64,000 nt of DNA from Bedellia somnulentella (GCA_963576735.1 OY755177.1:19096001-19160000), one strand, 5' to 3'. Positions 10,305-22,020 are shown, numbered from the stretch's first letter. A program made the numbers and translations. Notes: a model not told the origin generated them from the sequence alone.

Positions 10305-10563
10305 AGAGCTTATTCCATTTGTCTGAATTCAGACGTCTGGTTACTATGTCAAAAAACTCTGCCTAAATAGTGCCTAATTAGTGTAAAACAAAAAAAAATA
10401 GTGCCTCTTTAGTTTAGGAAATAAACACCATTTTCACTGTGTACGTTTTAACTATTTAGGCAGAGTTTTTTGTCATAGTAACAAGCTCGATGCAGCTTCA
10501 TGGTACGCCAGCTTAACGCACGCGCTTTCAGACGTCTGAATTCAGACAAATGGAATAAGCTCT
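10305..10563. mobile_element. Foldback with 35-bp perfect arms
   Basis: Arms 10305-10339 (agagcttattccatttgtct...) and 10529-10563 are exact reverse complements. Between them is a deleted relative of the 1.7-kb inverted-repeat element at 35643-37358: 10340-10440 matches its left arm starting at gttactatgtc, and 10450-10520 matches its right terminus, ending cttaacgcacgc. A second, inner inverted repeat pairs 10338-10370 with 10450-10483. The structure suggests insertion plus hairpin-mediated rearrangement. Confidence 0.75.
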
Positions 10564-11020
10564 TAAGTATAGAATTTGGTTTGTAAGCGGTATCTTGCTG
10601 GAAAAGCATCTATTCAGCACTGTACAAACTTTCTCTTTTAGAAGCTTCTGTTGAAAAATCTCAGGACTCAAATAACGTCTTAAGTTTATTTCGTAATTCA
10701 GCTTTAATTTATTCTTTGAATTGATAAAATCAGCCAAAGTAATTATTGTTATCTTGGATCTATCTCATTTTCATTTAAATGTACACGATTGTCTGAGATA
10801 ACTAACCGAGTTAAAAACAAAAAGAATATCTCTACTAAATCGATAGTAGCTTTTACAAAGTAAAACCAGACATCTCCTTATACTCCCTGCGCAACACCGT
10901 AAAAAGAAGTATAAAACCATTATCTTTATTTAAATGCAAGAGATAAACATTCAAAACATATCTAAAGAAATCATTAAAAGCGACACCATTTCAAAATAAA
11001 GTCAAGCCAATTACCGAGAT
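10564..11020. other. AT-rich intergenic DNA, nothing recognised
   Basis: No repeat or gene recognised. Confidence 0.5.
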
Positions 11021-11225
11021 AATTGCGGCGAGAACGCGGCAACGAAAAAAAGGCGGGAGAATATGTCAGTGCAGCGCTTACGGGGCCCAATTACATCTCA
11101 CATAACGTGTTTACGACGAGAGCGTAATGGCGGCGGCCGGCAGCTGTCACTTTGACAGCCGCGTGACAGTTCGCGTGACAGCCGCCATGACAGATTGCGG
11201 CCGCGCGGATTATGTCATAGAAACG
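11020..11225 (+). promoter_or_regulatory. GC-rich island with phased TGACAG cluster
   Basis: A GC-rich island in AT-rich DNA holds CTGTCA at 11144 and TGACAG at 11153, 11164, 11176 and 11188, spaced 11, 12 and 12 bp on the same strand. GCCGCCAT lies between the last two. Spacing near one helical turn suggests proteins stacked on one DNA face. Meis/Homothorax factors bind TGACAG; GCCAT is the core of Pho/YY1 sites. A role as a noc enhancer or silencer is inference. Confidence 0.35.
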
Positions 11226-11491
11226 TGACTGAGGTGTTTGCATCGCGAAGGAAATAAATGTTCGATGTAGAAGTTAACGCGGTTTTGTGCATCTTATTTT
11301 TAATGATGAAACTTAAGTAGTGCTGTATATGTCTTGTTTTGTTCTATAAAAACCACCAATAAATTGGGTTGAGTTATCAAACTTTTCTCCCTTGCCTTCT
11401 CCAGGCTTTTTTTAAGCTTGTTGTAAAACGAAACAATCAAACAAGACAATGACAAACTGAAGACATTTCTTTTTTAACTTATTTAACAAAA

Positions 11492-11571
11492 CCCAGCCCC
11501 AATACCCTTAGACGCCTCTTACGAACACGCACGGGAAGAAATGGGGTAGTGTTATTCTAAGCCGACACTGC
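11492..11571 (-). mobile_element. SINE-A 5' fragment
   Basis: Reads agccccaatacccttagacg, cctcttacg and ggggtagtgttattctaagc to cgacactgcatctg. On the minus strand this is the first 80 bp; the rest is missing. Confidence 0.85.
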
Positions 11572-12211
11572 ATCTGAATTCTTTCGAATAAATGGCACGC
11601 AAGGTTTTACAGTTTTTAACCTACATAACTGTAATATAGAGTTAATAATACATCGATGACGCCTATATACGAGTTTAAACCATTTTGATAGACAAAAGTT
11701 GACATAACAAAAAAAGAGAAATCTTATTAAAAAATTTGCACATAATTTATTACACTATAATTTTGCTTAATTTAACATCCTCAGTCAGTTTAACTTATTC
11801 GAAATAAGAATAAATGGGTTATAATAATTCATGATGCAGAATAAATGCTTACTCTATCCTTATTTCTCAATCGTTGTCACATAACTACGACTTGTTTTTG
11901 TCTTACACAGGCACCAACTACCAACAATTACAAAAAGCGACTTGTTTGATGACATTATGATGAATTACCACGCAGTTTATATCTGAACAACAAATTATCG
12001 TGACATAAACGTGATTACGAACAGACATACTTAAATTACGGGATCGTGTATTACTTTTTTTAAGTCTTAGTGCCTCTTTTTGTATATATGTTTCAAAAAG
12101 ACATATGTTTTGAAAATTGAAGTAGGGGTACTGCTTTTTTTACTACTTGAAACCATTTTAGAAGGTGGAGTTAAATTTTGTACTATGTAGTTCTCAATAG
12201 TTCTCCGAATC
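11572..12211. other. AT-rich intergenic DNA, nothing recognised
   Basis: No repeat or gene recognised. Confidence 0.5.
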
Positions 12212-12505
12212 AAGACTTCACACTTGGTGTTCATAATCAGAGTACCAACATTTTACTTGGACAGTGTAATCATTTGATAGGGGGCAGGCCTATCGCTGTT
12301 TGGTACAAATACACTGTCACGTGACTAAGGACAACTTGTCCACGTGGGTTTACTCACGATGTTTTCCCTCAGCGTTAACAACCATGATAAATTAACAACA
12401 CATATAACATTAAGCAAAGACAGATTTGTGTAAGGCCCTTCCGGGATTTGAACACACGCCTGTCTGCATGATAGGCGGTTGTTCTACCTATAAGACTATT
12501 ATTAC
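12212..12505 (-). mobile_element. SINE-B copy with tRNA-like head
   Basis: The written strand has acagtgtaatcatttgatag, cctatcgctg, gtgggtttactcacgatg and a head ending gttctacctataagactatt. The reverse complement of the head carries A-box-like and B-box-like (gttcaaatcc) sites. The 3' end is truncated and sequence divergence is higher than in the copy at 40071. Confidence 0.82.
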
Positions 12506-13635
12506 GTTTCTCCGAATATGAGTAATATTCGTTATTTTTGGCAAAGTATAAACTGTTTCAATTACAAATATGATGATATATATGTTGAAGGTGCATTTAT
12601 ATTACCAGTATAGTATTATATTATTTGCGATTTATATATTAATATTCAACATCAATCTAAGTCAGTATCAAGAGATTAATTACGTATATGGCTATACTCA
12701 CGCCATTCAATCACATTGGGGTATAAAGGTACATCCAACAGAGGTTTTTTTTTTATTATTTTATTTAAAATAAGGTTATAAAGTTTTTATTTTTTCTTTA
12801 ATCTCTTCTAAATTTAAACAATAATTATTTTTATTATGTCTTACCCTTCAGTGAAACCGAATCCGTGAACTAATTTCACGGATAACTCAACTCTTAATGG
12901 CCGGCGTTTTATATCACAAAACATTTCACACGACTTCATTTTATTAGTGTCATTAAATTCTGAATATTTAACGATCTCTTTTATTCACTTTCCTTTTTTT
13001 ATAGGCGAGATTTAGCCCTCGATTCATCATATTAGTATTCAAGATATAACGGCTAAGTTAATATTCCCATGAAAATAAGATAGAAAATATTTAGCCAGTT
13101 ATGGGTAAGGTCAATGAAAATAATATTGTAAAACTAAAAAAGAAATGGGTTATTAACAGGTGCGCTAAATAAAATAAGTATTCAAATTGACTTAAGAACA
13201 GAAAAAATACTATATCGAAGATTAATATAATGAGCGAAAATTTAAGAGTAATTTTGGAATAAAATGCCTAGGCGGAAACAGAGTGAGTGCAGTGCCTTAT
13301 GAAATATTTTACTTCATACTGCATTCAAATTACATTAAAACAATGAAAAGTATGTCAAAAACACAAGTCAAAGTTTAACTTGACACATGCTTGACACACA
13401 TTCATATATAAATTTTTACTTAATGTCAAAGTATGTCTTCAATTTGAAATTGAGAATAGATTACTATTGTTTCACAACATGAAACATGGATTATTTAACC
13501 ATATAGGTCTAATGTTGAAAACTGGATGACCTGTACGAGTAAGAAAGTAAAAATAACATAAATAATAAAAACGCAAATATTATTTCGGTAACCACAACTC
13601 ATTTCCAACGCCACTCAAAATTAAAATTAAAAAAA
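12506..13635. other. AT-rich intergenic DNA, nothing recognised
   Basis: Only low-complexity AT-rich sequence is seen; short frames here (for example 12570-12773) look like chance. Confidence 0.5.
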
Positions 13636-13659
13636 AAAACTGTCAAAATCTCAAAATGT

Positions 13660-13740
13660 CTGCCGGTTGGCGCGCTCACTCATGCGTCATCATTTTGACA
13701 GCACATGACAGCGTCTGACAGCCACGTTGACTGCCTTTCG
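13660..13740 (+). promoter_or_regulatory. Three TGACAG sites at exact 10-bp spacing
   Basis: TGACAG occurs at 13696, 13706 and 13716, each exactly 10 bp apart on the same strand, in a GC-richer patch with ggcgcgctcactcatgcg just upstream. This is the second of the phased TGACAG clusters with near-helical spacing. The regulatory role is inferred. Confidence 0.35.
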
Positions 13741-14010
13741 GATTAAATGCCATGATGGATTAATTCTCGAGGCGGGAATCAAATAGAATTATGAGGTTTA
13801 ATAGAGCGAGCTCAGTTTTATCTCGCCACGGTTAATCCTGGCTTTCATGTTTCGATTTTACTCTTTTTGTAATTACGTTCTTAGTAGTTGGCAAACGTAT
13901 ACTGCTCCTAGCCTCTAGTCTTTTATATCAAATTTAAAAATATTTATACGTAAAATTCTATCTGTCATTAGATTATCACTTATTTACTTTATTATATTTT
14001 ATTTTTGACT

Positions 14011-14254
14011 CTGTGTAGTGTCGGCTTAGAATAGCACTACTCCAATTCTTCCAGTGGGTGTACGTAAGAGGCGACTGACGGTATTGGGGCTTTTGAGGGA
14101 TTTTTGGGCGATGCGGTTGGAGACCCATCACCAACAACCTTTATTTTACCACCTTCTCCCCGCTTAACTTTCCAAAAGTGGCTGATGAATTTCTAATTCC
14201 TTAGCTCTGGCTACCCCATCTAGGGATTTATGGCCGTGAGTATATGTATGTATA
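14011..14254 (+). mobile_element. SINE-A copy, full length
   Basis: ctgtgtagtgtcggcttaga through gatttatggccgtgagtata and TATG. A tatattttatt direct repeat on both sides fits a target-site duplication. Confidence 0.93.
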
Positions 14255-15274
14255 TTTTATTCGAATGGCCTCATAAACATAGTAGATAATCAAGGAAGTT
14301 GTTATATTGATCGCTGAGTGATGATTTTGTCAACTCATTGGGTCATTACAAACGGTAGTTTTTTATTTATTTCGCACTGAAAAACAAGATAATCTTAAAA
14401 TTAGGCTTCCTTTTTCCGGAATTAAGTAACCCTTGGCTCATACATGTATATTTTATAACTTAAAACATACATTGTTCCTAAACTTAACTTATTACCAATG
14501 AACAAAGCTAAGTAATCAACTAGAATATGTAACACCAACAGGATTTCGGCGCTGACAGCTCCAAAGCCTTTTTAGCTCTGACCTCGCTCAACAAAGCGTT
14601 GATATAACGCTTCTTAGCGCCATACATCTCCGGGATAGCGCTTTAACCGCTAATGGTGAATAATTAGCGTCGTTCGTTCCACGCAGGCTCTTGTCTTTTG
14701 TTGTGGATTTGATAAAGGATCTTATCGTGAAACTAACAAACAGCAGATACAGTTTGTCCCATGTTGGTTGAATGACATGAAGTTGAAAATTTTCATTTCA
14801 ATTTAAGAGAAGTTGGATTTGTATAACTTTATAATATTGCCAGGATTTCCTCAGGTAGCTCAAAGAGTTTTCATTGATCAGGATCTTCCTAACTTAAAAA
14901 GATAAGTCCATACATGTAAGAAAGAATGCTCACAATCTATTTAGTATATAAATAAATTTCATTTAAAAAACATAAAAGTTTCATGATAAAACACTTTTAA
15001 AAATAAAAGATCCAACTAGCGGATTTCCTAATGGGTTGTGATTGAAAAATTTAATATGGCTTATCATTTTTTATTTGTTCCTTGTACGGTTTTCAACAAG
15101 AGAAATAATGTGTTGAGTGAAAGATGGCTAGCATCAAATACCCTTTGTAGTGATTTATTACAGTTTCAATGTCTAAGAATTTTAGGAATATTCATATCAA
15201 CCTATATAATTTGAAATTACTAATATGTTATTTAAAAAAATCATTTTTTCCCCTATTTCAAGTTAACTTAGTTT
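14255..15274. other. Intergenic DNA, nothing recognised
   Basis: No repeat or gene is recognised. A GC-richer patch at 14540-14700 (ggcgctgacagctccaaagc) includes a single TGACAG. Confidence 0.45.
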
Positions 15275-15528
15275 GCTGTGTAGTGTCGGCTTAGAATAGC
15301 ACTACCCCATTTCTTCCGGTGGGTGTACGTAAGAGGCGACTAACGGTATCGGGGCTTTTAAGGGATTTTTGGGCGATGCGGTTGGAGACCCATCACCAAC
15401 AACCTTTATTTTACCATCTTTTCCTTACTCAACTTTCCAAACGTGGCTGAGGAATTTCGAATTCCTTAGCTCTGGCTACCCCTTCTAGGGATTTATAGCC
15501 GTGGGTATATGTATGTATGTATGTATGT
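15275..15528 (+). mobile_element. SINE-A copy, full length, with target duplication
   Basis: Reference-quality copy. A weak A-box-like cggcttagaatag lies near 15287, and ggttggagacc at 15380-15390 is one base from the RNA polymerase III B-box consensus. It ends gtgggtatatgtatgtatg. Flanks ttcaagttaacttagt and ttcaagttaaccttagt are the target-site duplication, showing that it moved by retroposition. The roughly 90-bp box spacing is longer than in tRNA-derived SINEs. Confidence 0.95.
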
Positions 15529-16080
15529 TCAAGTTAACCTTAGTGCAGAAAACACAGAAAAGTGTGTACCTATTTTTATAACATGTGCAAATAAAAATAT
15601 GCTTAAGGTGAGATGTACCTAAGAAAGAGCTATGTAGTGCTGAATATGAATTAAATGGTGAGAAACCTATTACCAACGATTTTTATTTCATTTTCATTTC
15701 ACCTCTTTACTTCTAACTTTGATATCGGAACAATTGTTTTTATGACTCTGTTTATACTAAAATTGAAGAATTTTTGAGATTTTGTTGCAAGTAATAGTCA
15801 GGTCGTAGGGTATAATGATTTTATATTTATAATATTTTTAATTTTAAATAATACAATCTACGCGACCAAATACTTATTACTGCAGCCTAAGAATAGCTTG
15901 CTCTTTTTTGTCAAGTAAATGGCCCACGAATCTAGAGTTATAAAAATGATTAGTGAGCAATGTTGCTTGGAATACAAATAATACTACATGCCCTTAATCT
16001 TGCCATCCCAGCACATTCCGATCTACTGCAAAAAAAACAAAAAGACTCTAATTCAATTGAGATATATTTGTAGATATGTT
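15529..16080. other. Intergenic DNA, nothing recognised
   Basis: No repeat or gene recognised. Confidence 0.5.
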
Positions 16081-16338
16081 GCCGTGTAGTGTCGGTTTAG
16101 AATATCACTACTCCGTTTCTACCGATGGGTGTACGTAAGAGGCGACTAACGGTATTGGGGCTTTTAAGGGTTTTTTTGGGCGATGCGGTTGGAGACCCAT
16201 CACCAACAACCTTTATTTTTACCATCTTTTCCCTACTCACATTTCCAAAAGTGGCTGAGGAATTTCTAATTCCTTAGCTCTGGCTACCCCTTCTAGGGAT
16301 TTACAGCCGTGAGTATATGTATGTATGTATGTATGTAT
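16081..16338 (+). mobile_element. SINE-A copy, full length
   Basis: gccgtgtagtgtcggtttag through gatttacagccgtgagtata and five TATG units. The flanking atatatttgta on both sides is the likely target duplication. Confidence 0.94.
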
Positions 16339-18372
16339 ATATTTGTACTTCGATATATATGACTAAGTGACACCTTCAATACGTGCATTTTTGAATACCA
16401 CACAAAAAAACGCTAATTAACCTTAAAGTTTACAAAATCAAACACTTGATACGATAACTTCCAAATATTTGTTAGCATCACAAAAATCTATAGCCCCAGC
16501 TCGCCCACTAGATGATTAACGAGCACCTTTAGATTACTTTTCTATAATAAATCATTCCCCCAGTTCATAGAAGTGCAATTCATTACCATCGATCAAATAT
16601 GATGGAACGCGGTCATTTACGCCATTCTTTCATCCGGCTCGTATGCTTGAATCAGTTCACTGGATATCAATTAACTCAAGTTGCAAGGGAGCACTAGTGA
16701 AAAGATTGATCAGGTTTTTTCTGTCTTTACATCGTCAAAGCTCACCTATGTCTTTAATAATAGGATCAACCCTAGATTGTTGGTTGGACATAATTAACAA
16801 CGAGCGTTGTATGACTATCTGCTGATTTAGCTTGAAATATTTTTACCATCATGAGATCAATCCCGTAATAGATTTTTCGTCTTTTTGTTTAGTTTTTGAG
16901 TCGTGAGCACAGGATTGCCAAGAAAAAGATATGTGATTTAAAATATATATATATATATATATATATATTGTGTATTGAGCATCTAAAAAAAAGATTTCTG
17001 ATATATGTTAATTAACCCGACAAGCCCAGCAAAATAACAATAGGATAACAATATGGTCATGCTGATGCCATTTTCTTAACAATTTGGAGTCAAAATGTAA
17101 ATTACCTAACCATAGCGTCTTTCCGCAGAATAGATTTTAACAATTTGGTAGCAAGACAAGGAATTTGCACCTTGACTTAAGTATAAATTGGTACTGATTA
17201 ACGATGCAAGAATATACTTGGTTATTACTTTCGTACAGATAGGTATTCAAACAATACCAGGAATATATAAATGCATTATTTCTCCGTCAGATTTCAAAAG
17301 AAGTTATGTCTGTTTGTATGAGGCAACGAAGGTATCTGAACTTTATTTTTCAACTGAAACTTAATATAAAACCTTATTCGGCTTAGCCGAATCGGCTATA
17401 AAGTCTGTCTCAATATGTGAATGATCAGTATACAAAAAAAGTATTAATTCTTTACTAGTCATAATTGAATGAGTTACATAATTTTTCAATTCACATCTGC
17501 AACACAAAAACTATTTTGTCTGAGCCGTCATCACACCCGTCTAGCTTCTAAATTTCTTCCAATTAATCCGCTGTCATATTTTGAAACGCAGACTTAAAAA
17601 AGTGAATATTAATAACCCGAACAAAACAAGCGTGAAGCAAGAATCAACGATAAAAAATGCCATTACTTGAACAGGATGACTGTCAAAACCGCTTGCTTAG
17701 AACACCAACATAACAATGAAAGCTTGATTATTATTGGTTCTGAATAAAGTAAGGCCAGTAATGGATAAGATGATATTCGAGATCTTACGTCTTTTGTCGG
17801 CGCCGCTGATGATACTGACAAACTTAAGACTACCGTTGAAGCAGATGAAAATGAGCTCTAACATTAAAGGAATACAGATAACCCCAGTGAAGTTTAGTGA
17901 AGTGGTATTTAAGAAGCCGACAGACGTCAATCATGAAGTAAAAACCGGTAGCAGAGAAGTGGGAATATAAAATGAATGCAGTAGATTCACTGTTTCTCGC
18001 CGTGTATTTATTTTTTGCTTTCACCTTGTTAGTATTCATATCGATGTCGTGAAACATTGAATTATTAGTTTTTTCGTATAATTAAAACTATCTAGTTTCT
18101 TGCTCATAAATTCTCACTGTAGAAATACCTGGATAGGTTTTACGAGCAATAAAACATCAAGTTAGTGCTAAGCTATTTCTGATTTATTACAACGTTTAAG
18201 TAAGAGAACTAGATTTTCATTTTTTATTTTTTATTATAATGTTCCTATATCGTATGGCAAATAACAGTTTATATAGCTACAATCGTAATGATAAAACTTA
18301 ATAGTGATATATATTTTATCTGTTTCACCATCCAAAAAAAACTTGTGTAAAAACACAGTATTTGGTTTTTGA
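16339..18372. other. Intergenic DNA with AT microsatellite
   Basis: A perfect (TA) run lies at about 16942-16968. A 17-bp hairpin attcggct-t-agccgaat is at about 17383-17399. A GC-moderate patch at 17750-17960 has short frames on both strands but no recognisable protein. Confidence 0.45.
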
Positions 18373-18625
18373 CATACATACATACATATTCTCACGGCTA
18401 TAAATCCCTTAACGGGGTAGCCAGAGCTTGAGGAATGAGAAATTCCTCAGCCACTTTTGGAAGTTGATTTGGGAAAAGAAGTTAAAGAATAAATGTTTTT
18501 GGTGACGGGTCTCCAACCACATCGCCCAAAAATCACTTAAAAAGACCCTATACCCTTAGTCGCCTCTTACGATCACCCACGGGTAGAAATGGTGTAGCGT
18601 TACTCTAAGCCGACACTACACGGCA
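18373..18625 (-). mobile_element. SINE-A copy, full length
   Basis: catacatattctcacggcta, cccttaacggggtagcc, gggtctccaaccacatcg and acgatcacccacgggtag, ending cgacactacacggca. It is the subfamily whose 3' hairpin loop is ttaac rather than tagaag. Confidence 0.93.
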
Positions 18626-19114
18626 CGGTTTTTGAGTAAATAAAAAATGGGTTATAGCAATTTGAAACGACCATTAAAACATACATTTTTTTAAACAAAT
18701 TAAAAATATACGCTGATATTTTTTATTTGCTTTCAAAATTGTAGCGAGTATAAAATTACCTCTACAGAAATCTAAAACTCATGACTTTAACATTTCACCC
18801 TTCATCAAAGCCGGCGTTTTGACACAGAGCCGATTATATGTTACGTGAATGAAGAACAAAAAATGTTGAAAATAAATTACGAAGACGAACAAACAAAGCT
18901 CCCTACAACACCTTAGAGATATAACAATAACTCGAAGTCCTGTCTGTGTGTCTATTATGAAAACAATAAGAAAGAATAACAAGGGACTACTGTTGGATGT
19001 GAAATTTGAGCGCAGACCAAACATGTGAACGGAGTGTGTTTATTTTATAATTAGGGACATAATTTTGAAAGGAAAATATTACGTCCAAAATAATTTCAAG
19101 CTTTTTAGCTGCAT
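18626..19114. other. Intergenic DNA, nothing recognised
   Basis: No repeat or gene recognised. Confidence 0.5.
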
Positions 19115-19183
19115 GCAAAAAGGAAAAGGATTCTCTTTTTTCATATAAACAAAATTATTAGTTTATATTTTTGTACATGTTCT
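19115..19183 (+). repeat. Upstream copy of ~70-bp flanking duplication
   Basis: gcaaaaaggaaaaggattct and onward to ttctg matches 19424-19494 in the same orientation with only a few differences. The two copies exactly bracket the SINE-A at 19184-19424. Confidence 0.9.
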
Positions 19184-19423
19184 GCTGTGTATTGTCGGCT
19201 TAGAATAGCACTACCCAATTTCTTCCAGTGGGTGTAAGTAAGAGGCGACTAACGGTATTGGGGCTTTTAAGGGATTTTTGGGCGATGCGGTTGGAGACCC
19301 ATCACCAACAACCTTTACTTTTACCATCTTTTCCCCACTCACATTTCCAAAAGTGGCTGGCTACCCCTTCTAGGAATTTACAGCCGTGAGTATATGTATG
19401 TATATATGTATGTATGTATGTAT
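19184..19423 (+). mobile_element. SINE-A copy bracketed by ~70-bp direct repeat
   Basis: gctgtgtattgtcggcttag through cagccgtgagtatatgtatg and TATG repeats; a small internal deletion removes the gaggaatttctaattcctta block. The flanking duplication is several times longer than the 10-17 bp seen at other copies. Confidence 0.94.
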
Positions 19424-19494
19424 GCAAAAAGGAAAAGGATTCTCTTTTTTCATATAAACAAATAATTATTAGTCTATATTTTTGTATATCTTCT
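19424..19494 (+). repeat. Downstream copy of ~70-bp flanking duplication
   Basis: Direct repeat of 19115-19183 (gcaaaaaggaaaaggattct ... tatcttct), with a one-base insertion in aaataattattag and a few substitutions that postdate the insertion. Confidence 0.9.
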
Positions 19495-19582
19495 GAATAA
19501 ATGTCTAATACTTCAAAGATCGACAAGTGAAAATAAGGGATAAAAATTGATACGTGAAATTAAAAAGTCTTTACATAAATAC

Positions 19583-19780
19583 ATAACATAAATATACTCA
19601 CGGCTATAAATCCCTTGAAGGGGTAGCCAGAGCTAGGGAATCAGAAATTCTTCAGCCACTTTGAAAGTTGTGTAGGGAAAAGATGGTTAAATATAGGTTG
19701 TTGGTGATCAGTCTCAATCCGCATCGCCCAAAAATACCTTAAGATGGGGTAGTGCTATTCCAAGCCGTCACTACACAGCT
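19583..19780 (-). mobile_element. SINE-A copy with internal deletion
   Basis: atatactcacggctataaat, ccttgaaggggtagcc and ccgcatcgcccaaaaatacc, then a jump to gatggggtagtgctattcc, ending ccgtcactacacagct. About 55 bp around the ttagtcgcctcttacg block are missing. Confidence 0.9.
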
Positions 19781-20387
19781 AAATAGTCTTTTGTGTCTCA
19801 TTCATACATAAGAATCTTTTTGAATTCTATTAAATAGTTGTGAAGTTGTTTTTTCTTTATTATAAATGCAGTTAAGGTTTTCCAGTTTTCAATTTTCCAA
19901 TCTCAAAACATTCTTGAAGTTTTTATCCTGTGTAACACATTATTTTATAAACATCAAAATCTTTTAACAAGCAACTGCACAAAAACTTAATGCAAAAACT
20001 CAAAAAAATCCATCCATCGTCTGGGTCTGACCAAATCTGAATCTATTTTCGTTTTAACAAAATCTCATTGCATTATTATGCAGTCAGTTTCATGAATTTC
20101 ATATAACCTCTGGCAGCCGAATACTACGGTTCCCATTTTGACTACTGAATATGGTCGACAGACATGTAATTAAGATTGGGACATTTTGTGAGGATCCAAT
20201 ACTTGGGTGATGCAAATTTCGCAAATTCACAAGGTTTTTTTTTCATAAGATATAAATGAGTAAAATTATTTTTTGTATTTTCACATTAAAATTGCATCAG
20301 AAAATCGCAAGATTAACATCACTGTACTGACGGTGTTGTAAGTATTCTATACTATTATTTAGATTTTTACCTGACTTACCTATTTGT
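19781..20387. other. Intergenic DNA, nothing recognised
   Basis: No repeat or gene recognised. Confidence 0.5.
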
Positions 20388-20549
20388 CGTATTGTAAGAG
20401 GAATATTATAGTGCTGGGGCTTTTAGTTATTTTTGACCGATATGTGTGTATTGGAGACCTTTCTGTTTTTCCTGCATCAACTTCCAATAGAAGCCTTTCA
20501 TTCCAAGCTCCCCCTTTCTTTGATATATAGCTGTGAGTATATGTATAGT
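20388..20549 (+). mobile_element. SINE-A copy, diverged
   Basis: tgtaagagg, ggggcttttagttatttttg, attggagacc, tcaacttccaatagaagcc and tagctgtgagtatatgtata keep SINE-A order with many changes and lack the 5' start. Confidence 0.75.
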
Positions 20550-21464
20550 AAAAAAAGTTTTCTTACACATTTTTTATGTATTCTAAAAAATTTCAATGTC
20601 ATGTTCAACGGGCACAGTGAGACAAACCGCGCGAATGTCATTTGTAAGAGTCTCCTGTCTGCAGTTGATGCTAAGTGATATATGTCAATCGTATCATTCG
20701 GATGCTATGCAAATGCCATTTCAAATTTAAATTCTTGCATCTGCAGCTTATACATGTGAGCCGAATGTGATCGAATCGGAACTCGATATTGATTGATACG
20801 ATTTTATTTTCGAATACACTGCATCGACGTCGCTCAGTTTCGATTTAAATTGGCTGGTTTCCACATCAAATTTTTTGATGCAGAATTTTCTGGGCTCATT
20901 ACCAGTTTGTTATTCCAAATTTGAAGTATTTTATACAACATTTAAGTTATATTGTGATGGAGAATTTATTTTTATTATGTCAAACTAGCGTTTGGTTTTG
21001 TCGCATAGAAAATCTTTTATAAAGTAAAAACATGTTAATAAACTGAAATTGTACAAACCATGTTTTAAAAAAATGTGAATGTAAAGAGTTTCTTTGTTGC
21101 TTCTTCTCTTTACGAATACCTTTCGAAGCAACGGACTAATGATAAATTTAAAAAATTTGACGTTCAAAAATTGATATTTTTTAACTTAATTTTGAAGAAT
21201 AAACTTTTTGACTTTTGACTTTATTTCAAAACGGCTGAATAACAACCATTCCAATGTCACATTTTAGTAAGAAGTAACAAAAAGTAAGTAACACAAATAA
21301 GAATAAAAAGTTATGGGGTTTACTGATTAAACTAATATAAACAATGTTAGCCCATTTGTGTAGTATTATGAGAATAAATAAATTCGCCTCGGCGGAGGCA
21401 CAACCGTACCCCCAGATAAGTTTAAGAAGTTGTTAATAATGTGTAAATGTAAATAATGTGTAAA
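20550..21464. other. AT-rich intergenic DNA, nothing recognised
   Basis: No repeat or gene recognised. A local ctcggcggaggcacaacc patch at about 21387-21405 stands out only by base composition. Confidence 0.45.
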
Positions 21465-21710
21465 TGTCGTGTAGTACCGGCTTAGAATATCACTACCCCT
21501 TTCTACCCGAGGGTGTCGTATGAGGCGACTAAGGGTGTGGGGCTTTTTAAGTGGTTTTTGGGCGATGCGGTAGGAGACCCATCACCAACGATTCTTTATT
21601 TTTTCCATCTTCTCCACTATTGACTTCCAAATGCGGCTGAGGAGTTTCTAGCTCTGAAGCTCTGGCTACCCCTTTTTGGGATTTACGGCCGTGAGTATAT
21701 GTATGTATGT
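21465..21710 (+). mobile_element. SINE-A copy, full length
   Basis: gtcgtgtagtaccggcttag, ctacccgagggtgtcg, gcgatgcggtaggagacc and tttacggccgtgagtatatg. Flanking gttaataatgtg on both sides marks the target duplication. Confidence 0.92.
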
Positions 21711-21732
21711 TAATAATGTGCTGCTCATCTTT

Positions 21733-22020
21733 CATACATACATAATAATCTCGTCTATAAATCGGATAAAGAGTTAGATTTGAAGAAATTTATATATATT
21801 AACTACTTTACAAAGTTGAGTGGAGAAAATATTGTAAAGCTAATGATGGTTGTTGATTAGACTCCAGCCACATATCCGAAAAATTACCTAAAAGCCCGAA
21901 AAGCCTTAGTAGCCTAGTACAATATAAACGGATTGAAAAACAACTTAAACGGATTGTATAAACAACTTAAACGGATTGAAAAAAGATAACTTGGCTATTC
22001 CAAGCCGACACTATACAGCC
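21733..22020 (-). mobile_element. SINE-A copy, diverged, with short tandem repeat
   Basis: catacataataatctcgtct to gccgacactatacagcc. Near its 5' end (21922-21985) an acttaaacggattg unit is repeated three times, an expansion absent from other copies. Confidence 0.75.

Noticed and set aside
17697..18057. Overlapping frames on both strands
   Set aside because: Neither strand gives a recognisable protein or supporting splice sites.
21922..21985. Three-unit acttaaacggattg repeat as a CRISPR-like array
   Set aside because: Units are short, irregular and lie within a SINE-A copy in a eukaryotic genome.
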